From Chloroflexota bacterium (lineage in GTDB: Bacteria > Chloroflexota > Limnocylindria > Limnocylindrales > CSP1-4): 8,279 nt of DNA. The stretch is taken from contig JAJYMP010000559.1 in the NCBI GenBank assembly GCA_021786915.1, positions 1-8,279 on the forward strand, given 5' to 3'. The position numbers were made by a program, and so were the translations under genes. Position 1 is the first letter of the stretch, and the number at the start of each line of letters is the position of its first letter. The notes beneath the pieces were generated by a model. It worked only from the letters and a program-made list of their open reading frames with translations, was not told the origin of the DNA and searched no databases. Positions 1 to 6,222 of the stretch are shown one piece after another.

Positions 1-855
1 GATCTCGGACGTGCCCCCGAGCCGGAGGATGTGCTCGGCGACCGCGCGGAGGTCCTCGAGCGGCGTCGACGTTCCGCCCGTCACGCCCACGATCCGAGCG
101 TGGGCGAACGCCGCGGGGTCGGTGAGGTCGAGCGCGTTCTCGATCTGGAGCGCCGGCGTGCCCACGATCGAGCACAGGCGCGTCAGCTCCTTGGTGTTGG
201 CCGAGTGCCGCCCCCCGACGACGACCATCAGGTCCACGCCCCGGGCCGTCTCGAGCGTGTCCTCCTGCCGGCGGATGGTGACCGGGCAGACCGTGTTGAC
301 GATCTTGAGCTCGTGGGCCTTGGCCACCATGAACGCGGCCAGCTTCTCGAACTTCCATGGCGGCTGCGTGGACTGCGTGATCAGCGCCATGCGCTTGCGG
401 CTCGGGATGCGGACCCAGTCCTCCTCCTCGTCCACGACGATCGCGTCGGGGGCGAAGCCGAGCAGGCCGACCACCTCGGGGTGCTTGGGCGTGCCCAGCA
501 GGACGATGGTGTAGCCCTCGTCGACGAGCTCCTGGAGCTGGCGCTGCTCCTGGATCACCCAGGTGCAGGTGCCGTCGATGACCTCGAGGCCGCGCGACTC
601 CGCCCGCTCGAACACCTCGGGCTTGACGCCGTGGGCGCGGATGACCACCGCCGCGCCGCCATTGACGTCGTCCAGCGAGTCCACCGAGCGGACGCCAGCC
701 TCCTGAAGCTGGCGGATGACGCCCTCGTTGTGGACGACCTGCCCGAGGGTGCTCGTCTGCTTGCCGGCGGCCGCCGACACCTTCGCCTTGTCGATCGCCT
801 CGCGAACGCCGTAGCAGAACCCGGTGCGGCGGGCGATTCGAACCTCCTGGACCAT
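1..855 (-). CDS. ispH: 4-hydroxy-3-methylbut-2-enyl diphosphate reductase, C-terminus cut by window
   Basis: IspH (LytB) is the last enzyme of the MEP pathway. It is a cytosolic [4Fe-4S] enzyme that reduces HMBPP to IPP and DMAPP. The frame stays open to base 1, giving 285 codons; E. coli IspH has about 316 residues, so only a short tail is missing. The three cluster cysteines are visible: Cys14 in TGFCYGVREA, Cys97 in DGTCTW and Cys190 in NTVCPVT. Substrate-pocket residues also fit: His42 (VVHNEG), His75 (RAHGVKP), His125 and Glu127 (KHPEV), Ser218/Asn220 (HSAN) and Ser263 (VTGGTSTP). The start could be the ATG at 855 or the tandem ATG at 861 (Met-Gly-Met); neither has a clear Shine-Dalgarno. 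It follows the cmk-plsC fusion after 52-58 bases and is probably cotranscribed with it. The residues after Cys97 differ from the common DATCP motif. The family call is firm; the exact start is not. Confidence 0.95.
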   Translation of the reverse strand, partial: MVQEVRIARRTGFCYGVREAIDKAKVSAAAGKQTSTLGQVVHNEGVIRQLQEAGVRSVDSLDDVNGGAAVVIRAHGVKPEVFERAESRGLEVIDGTCTWVIQEQRQLQELVDEGYTIVLLGTPKHPEVVGLLGFAPDAIVVDEEEDWVRIPSRKRMALITQSTQPPWKFEKLAAFMVAKAHELKIVNTVCPVTIRRQEDTLETARGVDLMVVVGGRHSANTKELTRLCSIVGTPALQIENALDLTDPAAFAHARIVGVTGGTSTPLEDLRAVAEHILRLGGTSEI

Positions 856-913
856 TCCCATACCGCGCTGATGGTCGCACAGGTGGGGCGATCGCGCCGC
901 GACCGGCAGGCCG

Positions 914-2548
914 TCAGGCGGGGTCCGGGGCTGCCTCGTCGCCCATCGGCTGGCGCACGGCTGACGCGTAGACGCCGCGCTGGCGCCGCTCGAGGAGCTC
1001 GGCGATCCGGCCCATGATCGCGGTCGTGACCGCGGTCTTGGCGGCGCGGCGGTCGGCCGTCGGGGGCAGCACGTCGGCGGCCAGGAACGGCTCGCCGACG
1101 CGCACTCGGATCCGGCGACGCGGGAACGGCAGCGGGAGCTTGCGGCCCTTCGGCCAGACCAGGTCGCTGCCGTTGATGCCGATGGGCACGACCCGGGCCC
1201 CGGTCCGGAGCGCGAGCTGCGCCACCCCGTCCTTGGCCTCCTGGAGTGCACCGGTCGGACTGCGCGTGCCCTCCGGGAAGACCCACAGGACGTACCCGCG
1301 CTCGAGGATGCGCGTCGCGAGGCGGTAGGCCTCGACGTCCGCGGTCCCGCGGTTGACGGGGTGGACGCCGCCGTGGGCGCAGATCCAGCCGAAGAGCGGC
1401 CAGTCGAACAGCTCGCGCTTGCCGAGCCAGTGGATGCGCCGAGTCCGGAGGGCGTCGCTGATCTGCCCCCCGGCGACGAAGGCGTCGAGGTTCGATGCGT
1501 GGTTCAGGGCCAGGATCACGGCACCCTGCCGGGGGATGCGCTCGAGCCCCTCGATCTGCACGCTGGCGACGGTGCGCGCCATCCACCACGTGACGCGGGC
1601 GACGATCCGAACGAGCATCGTCTGGTCGTTGTCGAGGCGCATGGCGACGTCGAGGAGGCGGTTCCGCTTCCCGGGCTCGGCCGGCGCGTCGGCGGCGTGG
1701 GCGGTCCGGAGCGGGGCGGTGCTGGCCAGCGGGGAGCCGTGGGCCGATGCGTCGGCGCCGGCCTTGGCGTCGGCCGGGTCGACCGTCGGCTGCGGGCCAG
1801 TTCCGTCGTCCTTCCGCGTCGCCGTGTCGGCCGAGCCCGCGTCGAGCATGGGCTTCGCGGCCTCCGCCGCCGTCACCAGCCGCGCGACCAGGTCCACCAC
1901 CTCGTCGAAGTCCATCCTGTCGGTCGTGACCACCACCGCGTCGTCGGCTGCCCGCAGCGGCGCCACCTCGCGGCCGCGATCCACCGCGTCGCGGGCCCGC
2001 AGCTGGTCGCGGACCGCCTCGGCCTCCTCGCCCGACGGATCGAGCCCGCGCTCCCGGATCCGGCGCATCGCGCGTTCCTCGACCGACGCGTCGAGGTACA
2101 CCTTGAGGTCGGCGCGGGGGAGCACGACGGTCCCGATGTCGCGCCCGGCCATGAGGATCCCGCCGGGCTCGGCCAGCCGGTGCTGGTAGGCGAGCAGCGC
2201 GGCGCGGACGTCGGGCTGGCGCGCCAGTGCCGAGACGTTCGCGTCCACCTCGTGGGACCGCACCTCGTGCGTGGCGTCGCGGCCGTCGATCCGCACCTGC
2301 GTGAGGCGCCCGGTCCCGTCGTCGCGCAGCTCGAAGCGCGGGATCAGCGCGATGAGGCCGGGCTGGTCGTCGGTCGCGACCCCGGCCTCGATGGCCAGCG
2401 CCGTCAGCGCCCGGTAGATGAGCCCGGTGTCGAGGAACCGCAGCCCCAGCCGCTGCGCCACGGCCGCCCCGACCGAACTCTTCCCGCTCGAGGCGGGGCC
2501 GTCGAGGGCGACGACGATCCGGGTGTTGACGGTGGCGGGCGCGGTCAT
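914..2548 (-). CDS. cmk: Fused cytidylate kinase and 1-acylglycerol-3-phosphate acyltransferase (Cmk-PlsC)
   Basis: This is one continuous 544-residue frame with two complete domains. Residues 1 to about 225 are (d)CMP kinase, which phosphorylates CMP and dCMP with ATP. It shows the P-loop GPASSGKSS (17-25), DTGLIYRA (40-47; usually DTGAMYRA), GRDIGTVV (135-142) and the Arg/Asp lid around 186-191 ending in APLRAADDA. Residues about 230-297 form an Ala/Asp/Pro-rich linker. Residues about 298-525 are a PlsC-type acyltransferase, which acylates lysophosphatidic acid to phosphatidic acid at the membrane. It has NHASNLD (349-355, the catalytic HX4D), FPEGTRS (424-430) and VVPIGING (453-460). There are no stops in the linker, and no purine-rich ribosome site before the internal ATG at residue 303, so a single fused protein is expected. 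ATG 2548 is the first plausible start; a run of five G lies only 2 bases upstream, too close for an ideal Shine-Dalgarno. Typical lengths are about 225 for Cmk and 200-250 for PlsC, so neither half is truncated. PlsC substrate specificity cannot be read from sequence. Confidence 0.93.
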   Translation of the reverse strand: MTAPATVNTRIVVALDGPASSGKSSVGAAVAQRLGLRFLDTGLIYRALTALAIEAGVATDDQPGLIALIPRFELRDDGTGRLTQVRIDGRDATHEVRSHEVDANVSALARQPDVRAALLAYQHRLAEPGGILMAGRDIGTVVLPRADLKVYLDASVEERAMRRIRERGLDPSGEEAEAVRDQLRARDAVDRGREVAPLRAADDAVVVTTDRMDFDEVVDLVARLVTAAEAAKPMLDAGSADTATRKDDGTGPQPTVDPADAKAGADASAHGSPLASTAPLRTAHAADAPAEPGKRNRLLDVAMRLDNDQTMLVRIVARVTWWMARTVASVQIEGLERIPRQGAVILALNHASNLDAFVAGGQISDALRTRRIHWLGKRELFDWPLFGWICAHGGVHPVNRGTADVEAYRLATRILERGYVLWVFPEGTRSPTGALQEAKDGVAQLALRTGARVVPIGINGSDLVWPKGRKLPLPFPRRRIRVRVGEPFLAADVLPPTADRRAAKTAVTTAIMGRIAELLERRQRGVYASAVRQPMGDEAAPDPA

Positions 2549-2663
2549 CGCCCCCGAGGATACCCGGCGGCCGGGTCGCGGGGCGCACGGCGGCCCGACA
2601 CGGCGACCCCGCGTGCGGCCGGGCCGGCGGACCCGGCGAGCGCCCGACGGCGGCCGACTGCGA
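2549..2663. other. Intergenic gap between rluB and cmk-plsC
   Basis: This 115-base gap is almost pure G and C. It contains only short overlapping complementary segments (for example GGTCGC at 2574-2579 with GCGACC at 2603-2608), which are expected at this composition. A TATCCT hexamer on the minus strand (2562-2557) lies 8 bases before the cmk start and would imply a near-leaderless transcript if it were a -10; no -35 accompanies it. No RNA gene or T-run terminator is seen. Confidence 0.4.
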
Positions 2664-3434
2664 TCAGCCGCGCCTTCCCGCGAGCCGCCGCGTCTCGGCC
2701 GGCGTGAGCGCCCGGATGTCGCCCGTGGCCAGCGGGTCCAGCCGCAGCGTGCCGATCCGGACGCGCACGAGTCGCCGGACGGGCGCCCCCACCTGCCCGA
2801 ACATCCGCCGCAGCTGGCGCTTCCAGCCCTGGTGGATCGTGACGCGGACCCAGACGAGGTCGGGCGACGGCGGCGAGATCAGCTCGGCCAGCCGGCGGTC
2901 CTCGGTCTTGGTCTGGCCGCGCAGCCCCGCGACCGTCGCGATCCCCTCCTCGAGCTCCACGCCCGCCTCGAGCGCCTCCGCCTGTTCTCGGGTGAGCATC
3001 CGCGACAACCCCACCGCGTACTCGCGCTCGACCCCGTAGCGGGGGTGGAGGACGCGCTCCGCCCAGTCGCCGTCGTTGGTCAGCAGGATCAGGCCCTCGC
3101 TGTCCTGGTCGAGGCGGCCCACCGGGTAGAGGCGGGCGGTGAGGGCGAGGTCCCGCGGGACGAGGTCGATGACGGTGTGCGCGGCGTGGCGGTCGTGGAC
3201 GGTCGAGGTCACGCCCGCGGGTTTGTGGAGCGCGAGGTACACGGGCTGGCGCTCGGGCGCGCCGACCGGTCGGCCGTCGACGGCAAGCTGCTGGACGGCG
3301 GGGTCGATGCGCTCGCCGAGCACGGCCGGACGCCCATCGACCGTCACGCGACCAGCGGCCACCAGCTCGTCGGCCGCGCGTCGAGAGGCGACGCCTGCCG
3401 CGGCGAGGACCTTGGAGATCCGCTCGGGGGGCAT
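2664..3434 (-). CDS. rluB: RsuA/RluB-family rRNA pseudouridine synthase (likely 23S rRNA)
   Basis: The family converts a uridine in rRNA to pseudouridine; RluB acts near 23S position 2605. The 256-residue product begins with an S4 RNA-binding domain (about 1-55; ERISKVLAAAGVASRRAADELV). The catalytic domain follows, with HKPAG (70-74), the catalytic-Asp motif YPVGRLDQDSEGL (Asp109), LLTNDG (117-122) and GWKRQLRRMFGQVG (203-216). The start at 3434 is chosen because the S4 domain begins at once and it lies 4 bases after the scpB stop. A longer start at 3479 would add 15 residues with no family match and overlap scpB by 41 bases. No Shine-Dalgarno is seen at either, so translation probably depends on coupling to scpB. 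The position after scpAB and before cmk matches the rluB location in actinobacteria and many Firmicutes. RluB is favoured over RsuA by context; substrate choice is inferred. Confidence 0.9.
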   Translation of the reverse strand: MPPERISKVLAAAGVASRRAADELVAAGRVTVDGRPAVLGERIDPAVQQLAVDGRPVGAPERQPVYLALHKPAGVTSTVHDRHAAHTVIDLVPRDLALTARLYPVGRLDQDSEGLILLTNDGDWAERVLHPRYGVEREYAVGLSRMLTREQAEALEAGVELEEGIATVAGLRGQTKTEDRRLAELISPPSPDLVWVRVTIHQGWKRQLRRMFGQVGAPVRRLVRVRIGTLRLDPLATGDIRALTPAETRRLAGRRG

Positions 3435-3438
3435 GACG

Positions 3439-4119
3439 TCAGGCGTCAACGTCTGGCGAGGCCAGCGCGTCCTCGTCACGGGCGGCTGCCCGGGCGCTCG
3501 ACGGCTCGGCCGCGTCGCCGTCCACGAGTCGCGCGGCGACCTCGAGGTCGAGCGGCGGCAGGTCGTCGAGCGAGGTCAGCCCGAAGCGCTCGAGGAACTC
3601 GAAGCCGGTGCCGTACAGGATGGGCCGGCCGGGCGCCTCGGAGCGGCCCTGCTCGGTGATGAGCCGGCGGTGCAGGAGCGCCCGAACCGAGTAGTCCGAG
3701 TCCACGCCGCGGATCCGTTCGATGGCCGCGCGGGTGACAGGCTGGCGATACGCGATGATCGCCAGCGTCTCGAGGGCTGCCGGCGACAGGCGCACGGCGT
3801 CGACGCCCATGTACCGGGCGATCAGGGCGCCGGCCTCCGGGGCCGTCGCCAGCTCAACGCGCTCCCCGACGACGAGGAGCCGGATGCCGCGCCCTGCAAG
3901 CGACACCTCGAGGTCGCCCAGGCGCTCGTCCACCGTGGCCCTGTCGACACCGGCGAGCGTCGCGATCTCGCGCCGGTTGAGGGGCTTCTCGGCCACGAAC
4001 AGGAGCGCCTCGAGCTGGGCCTCGGTGAGCTCGCCGACGGGGGGCGCCTCGTCGGCGGTCACGGCGTCGGCAGCCCCGGGCCCCTCGTCCTCGGCGGGCC
4101 GCGCCTCCTGCTCGGTCAC
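3439..4119 (-). CDS. scpB: Segregation and condensation protein ScpB
   Basis: ScpB is a winged-helix dimer that binds ScpA and completes the SMC-ScpAB condensin, which compacts and segregates the chromosome. The 226-residue product has an acidic, probably disordered N-terminus (1-30). A first winged helix follows (about 31-105; LTEAQLEALLFVAEKPLNRREIA in part), then a second (about 110-185) with the family signature LETLAIIAYRQPVTR (116-130), IRGVDSDY (136-143) and GRPILYGTG (164-172). A variable acidic tail ends the protein. The GTG start at 4119 is well supported: a GGAGG lies 7 bases upstream, and the start overlaps the scpA stop as GTGA. The frame is open far upstream to 5316, but that extension lies antiphase over scpA and the HD gene and has no ScpB-like sequence. 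rluB begins 4 bases downstream. Confidence 0.96.
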   Translation of the reverse strand: MTEQEARPAEDEGPGAADAVTADEAPPVGELTEAQLEALLFVAEKPLNRREIATLAGVDRATVDERLGDLEVSLAGRGIRLLVVGERVELATAPEAGALIARYMGVDAVRLSPAALETLAIIAYRQPVTRAAIERIRGVDSDYSVRALLHRRLITEQGRSEAPGRPILYGTGFEFLERFGLTSLDDLPPLDLEVAARLVDGDAAEPSSARAAARDEDALASPDVDA

Positions 4120-4982
4120 GAGAAGTCCTCCAGCGTCTCGTCGAGCGGCGCCTCGTCCGCCTCCGGGGAGAGCCCGGCCGCGATCCGCTCCTCGGGCGTG
4201 GTGCGTCGGGCCACGATCGGGCCCCACGGCTCCTTCTGCTCGACCACGATCTCGCGCCGTTTCATCAGCTCCAGCATGGCGAGGAACGTGACCGCCACCA
4301 CCACGCGGTCGCGTACGCCCCGGAGCAGCTCCTGGAGCACCACGACGTCGGCGGTGGCGAGCGCCCGGCGGATGATCTGGGCGCGGGCCGTGAGCGTCAC
4401 CATGCGCCGGATGGTCTCGGGCGGTGGCGGCGGCAGCGGCACGACGGTGACCAGCGCCGCGAGCGCGTCGGTCAGCCGCGACACCGGCATCGGCTTCGTC
4501 ACGGCAGGGCGGGAGCCGGCAAGGCCGGCGGCGCGCGTCACCGCAGGCTCGCGGTGGTATAGGCCGAGGGTGGCCTGGGCATCGTCGAGCAGCCGGCGGC
4601 CCGCGTCGCGGAACGCCCGGAACAGGATCAGCCGGGCGCGCAGCTCGGCCTCGGGGTCCGGGCCCTCGTCCGGCAGCGGGACCGCGCCCTCCACCACGCG
4701 CCGCGGCAGCAGCGCCCGCGACTTGATCAGGATCAGCTGGCTGGCGATCGCGATGAAGGACGAGACGTTGCCCATGCGGTCCGCGTCGAGCGAGGCGAGG
4801 GCGTCGAGGTACGCCTCGGCCAGGGCGCCCAGCGGCACCGTGAGCACGTCGAGCTGGCGCGCCTCGATCAGGGCCAGGAGCAGGGCCAGCGGCCCGTCGA
4901 ACGCGGCCATCGTGACCCGGGTGGCGGCCTCGGGCCGGCGCCCCTCCCCGAACGCGACAGCGGGTGGCGTGACGATGGTCAT
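4116..4982 (-). CDS. scpA: Segregation and condensation protein ScpA (kleisin)
   Basis: ScpA is the kleisin that bridges the SMC heads and binds ScpB. The 288-residue product has a roughly 25-residue leader, then the hallmark N-terminal domain with FDGPLALLLALIE (28-40) and LDVLTVPL (44-51). The helix FIAIASQLILIKSRALLP (76-93) follows. A loosely conserved middle comes next, with a Pro run near 185-192. The C-terminal winged helix contains VAVTFLAMLELMKRREIVVEQ in part and would contact an SMC head. The length is slightly above the usual 240-270, from the leader and acidic tail. The ATG at 4982 has GAGG 7 bases upstream and shares one base with the HD gene stop (TGATG). An in-frame ATG at 4910, just before FDGPL, is a less likely alternative. 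No smc gene is in the window. Confidence 0.96.
   Translation of the reverse strand: MTIVTPPAVAFGEGRRPEAATRVTMAAFDGPLALLLALIEARQLDVLTVPLGALAEAYLDALASLDADRMGNVSSFIAIASQLILIKSRALLPRRVVEGAVPLPDEGPDPEAELRARLILFRAFRDAGRRLLDDAQATLGLYHREPAVTRAAGLAGSRPAVTKPMPVSRLTDALAALVTVVPLPPPPPETIRRMVTLTARAQIIRRALATADVVVLQELLRGVRDRVVVAVTFLAMLELMKRREIVVEQKEPWGPIVARRTTPEERIAAGLSPEADEAPLDETLEDFS
4127..4131 (-). promoter_or_regulatory. Ribosome binding site of scpB
   Basis: On the minus strand GGAGG stands 7 bases before the GTG at 4119, inside the last codons of scpA. It decides the scpB start among several in-frame candidates further upstream, and it indicates scpB is translated from the scpA message. Confidence 0.85.
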
Positions 4983-5479
4983 CAGCAGGCCTCGTCGGCG
5001 GCCTGGAAGACACGCCCGAACTCGGGATCCGAAGGGGCGGCCTGCTCCCGCACGAGCTTGAAGGCGCGGGGCGGGAGGCCGGCGGCTGCGACGGCGTCGG
5101 CAGAGAGCTCAGCGTGGTCGCGCAGCCGGGCCATGGCGGCGCCCCAGCCCGGGAGTCGACCGGCCATCGCCCACACCCACGGCCCGAATGCCTCGCCCAG
5201 CGACCAGGCCACGCGCGGCGGCCAGCCCGCGTCCCCCTTGCCGCAGTCGTGGAGCAGCGCGGCAGCCAGGACGTCGCGGTCCGTGACGCCGGCCCGGCGG
5301 AGGTATGCGACGACATCCAGGCCGTGGCGGCGGTCGGCGACGTGCATGGCGTCGAACAGGGCGAGCTCGGAGGGGCGCGTCCAGGCCGTCAGCACCTGGC
5401 GCTCATCGGGCGTGACGCGGGCGAGCAGGTGCGCACGGAACTGGCGCGCCTTACCAGCCCAGAAGCGCGATTGCTGCAT
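4982..5479 (-). CDS. Small stand-alone HD-domain protein, probable metal-dependent phosphohydrolase
   Basis: The 165-residue product is a single HD domain with no signal peptide, membrane segment or partner domain. Candidate metal ligands are His46 or His52 (MHVADRRHGLDV), His77-Asp78 (LLHDCGKG, 75-82), possibly His122 (DHAELSADAV) and Asp162 (FQAADEA). This spacing resembles HDIG/YqeK-like phosphohydrolases. The N-terminal 40 residues look structured and conserved-like (FWAGKARQF, TPDERQVLTAW), which supports the ATG at 5479 despite a 29-base overlap with the M50 gene. No good Shine-Dalgarno is visible, so coupling to the M50 gene is likely. The stop shares a base with the scpA start, so it is cotranscribed with scpAB. 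The substrate is unknown. HD proteins of this size hydrolyse nucleotides or phosphate esters, and nothing in the sequence picks one. The domain call is firm; the reaction is inference. Confidence 0.85.
   Translation of the reverse strand: MQQSRFWAGKARQFRAHLLARVTPDERQVLTAWTRPSELALFDAMHVADRRHGLDVVAYLRRAGVTDRDVLAAALLHDCGKGDAGWPPRVAWSLGEAFGPWVWAMAGRLPGWGAAMARLRDHAELSADAVAAAGLPPRAFKLVREQAAPSDPEFGRVFQAADEAC
4990..4993 (-). promoter_or_regulatory. Ribosome binding site of scpA
   Basis: GAGG on the minus strand lies 7 bases before the scpA ATG at 4982, within the final codons of the HD-domain gene. It favours 4982 over the internal ATG at 4910 and fits stop-start coupling through TGATG. Confidence 0.6.
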
Positions 5480-6077
5480 CGTTGATGGCCCGGCCGAGGA
5501 GCGGCCCGGCGAGGATGAGCACCCCCAGCAGGATGAAGATGCCGTACTGCGAGAGGATCGGCCGGATCTCCCAGACCTGGCGTGGGGACAGGAACCGGAA
5601 CAGCAGTGCCGAACCGTCGAGGGGCGGCACCGGGAGCAGGTTGAAGATCCCGAGGACCACGTTGAACAGCACGAAGTAGTAGGCGACGAGGCTCGCGAGG
5701 CTGCCGTCGAAGACGAGCCCGGTCGCCCGGACGACGAGCGCCCCGGCGATCGCCATCAGCCAGTTGGAGGCCGGACCCGCGAGGGCCACGAGCACCTCGC
5801 CGTTGCGCCGGTCGCGCAGGTTCGCGGTGTTCACGGGGGTCGGCTTCGCCCAGCCGATGATCAGCCCTGAGCCCAGCCCCACCGAGATGAGCAGCATCAG
5901 GGCGCCCAGCGGGTCGAAGTGGACGATCGGGTTGAGCGAGACGCGCCCGAACAGCTTCGCCGTGGCGTCGCCGAGGCGATAGGCCGTCCAGGCATGGGCC
6001 GCCTCATGAATCGGGAACGCGATCAGCAACAGGATGGCGACGACAAGCAGCTGCGGGAGCAGGTTCTGGATGGACAC
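5451..6077 (-). CDS. Short M50-family (site-2 protease-like) membrane zinc metalloprotease
   Basis: The 208-residue product is a polytopic membrane protein of the compact M50B class (YwhC-like) with no PDZ domain. The zinc site is complete: HEAAH at 24-28 within the first transmembrane helix, and NLLPVPPLDG at 146-155, whose Asp154 is the third ligand. Other family landmarks are GWAKPTPVN (75-83) and NGEVLVALAGPASNW (92-106). About five hydrophobic segments are seen (roughly 8-30, 56-75, 95-120, 128-150 and 175-198). Members cleave substrates within the membrane, but the substrate here is unknown. The start is GTG at 6077 with GAGG 5 bases upstream. It is the first gene after the 145-bp palindrome-bearing gap and probably heads the operon into HD, scpA and scpB. 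An M50 gene just before scpAB is a recurrent arrangement in clostridia and Chloroflexota (from memory). Confidence 0.93.
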   Translation of the reverse strand: MSIQNLLPQLLVVAILLLIAFPIHEAAHAWTAYRLGDATAKLFGRVSLNPIVHFDPLGALMLLISVGLGSGLIIGWAKPTPVNTANLRDRRNGEVLVALAGPASNWLMAIAGALVVRATGLVFDGSLASLVAYYFVLFNVVLGIFNLLPVPPLDGSALLFRFLSPRQVWEIRPILSQYGIFILLGVLILAGPLLGRAINDAAIALLGW

Positions 6078-6082
6078 GTGGG

Positions 6083-6086
6083 CCTC
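6083..6086 (-). promoter_or_regulatory. Ribosome binding site of the M50 protease gene
   Basis: GAGG on the minus strand stands 5 bases before the GTG at 6077. It supports this non-ATG start, and no in-frame ATG is available close by that would place the HEAAH helix better. Confidence 0.55.
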
Positions 6087-6110
6087 ACGGGGGGTCGAAG
6101 AGTCGCGCGT

Positions 6111-6116
6111 ATCCTA
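6111..6116 (-). promoter_or_regulatory. Possible -10 element for the M50-HD-scpAB operon
   Basis: TAGGAT on the minus strand lies 33 bases before the M50 start codon and just after the palindrome, which would leave a short leader containing the GAGG site. No TTGACA-like -35 sits 17 bases upstream, where the palindrome lies. It is an AT-bearing hexamer in a very GC-rich gap and nothing more than a candidate. Confidence 0.2.
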
Positions 6117-6129
6117 CCGGGCCTGCACC

Positions 6130-6153
6130 CTGGCGGCGCCCGGGCGCCGCCAG
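6130..6153. repeat. Perfect 24-bp GC palindrome between the PH/SHOCT and M50 genes
   Basis: The half-site is CTGGCGGCGCCC, followed directly by its exact reverse complement. As RNA it can fold into a 10-bp stem with a CCGG loop. It lies 70 bases past the stop at 6223 and about 50 bases before the GTG at 6077. No T-run follows it on either strand, so it is not a classical intrinsic terminator. It may be a U-less terminator, an mRNA-stabilising hairpin or a dimeric protein site. The palindrome itself is certain; its role is not. Confidence 0.9.
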
Positions 6154-6222
6154 ACAGCCCGTCAGCGCGTGGAAGGCGGCCCCTGGGCGGGGTCGTTGAC
6201 CAGGATTCCGGCGCCTTCACCC

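Noticed and set aside
31..1017. 328-codon plus-strand open frame opposite ispH
   Set aside because: The product is Arg/Leu/Asp-rich low complexity with no motif, while the minus strand encodes IspH with all cluster cysteines.
555..2588. 677-codon minus-strand open frame over cmk-plsC
   Set aside because: It is the out-of-phase shadow of cmk-plsC and the start of ispH. It is Arg/Gly/Pro-rich and has no domains.
2549..2663. Possible attenuator or small RNA between rluB and cmk-plsC
   Set aside because: Complementary segments (such as GCGGGG at 2578-2583 and CCCCGC at 2607-2612) overlap in mutually exclusive ways and are expected by chance at this GC level. No T-run or recognisable riboswitch pattern is present.
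1361..2707. 448-codon plus-strand open frame opposite cmk-plsC
   Set aside because: It is antisense to a frame with complete kinase and acyltransferase motifs, and its product is low complexity.
3139..5061. 640-codon open frame on the plus strand
   Set aside because: It runs antisense to scpA, scpB, rluB and the HD gene, all of which have clear family motifs. The translation is Arg/Ser/Ala-rich with no recognisable domain, as expected from GC-rich antisense frames.
4120..5316. Long N-terminal extension of the scpB frame
   Set aside because: The frame is open only because of high GC. The residues over scpA and the HD gene are Arg/Pro/Gly-rich, and the GGAGG-GTG at 4119 gives a normal-length ScpB.
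6023..6220. 65-codon minus-strand frame starting in the 145-bp gap
   Set aside because: It overlaps the M50 gene start out of frame, lacks a good ribosome site and has a Pro/Arg/Ser/Cys-rich composition typical of shadows.
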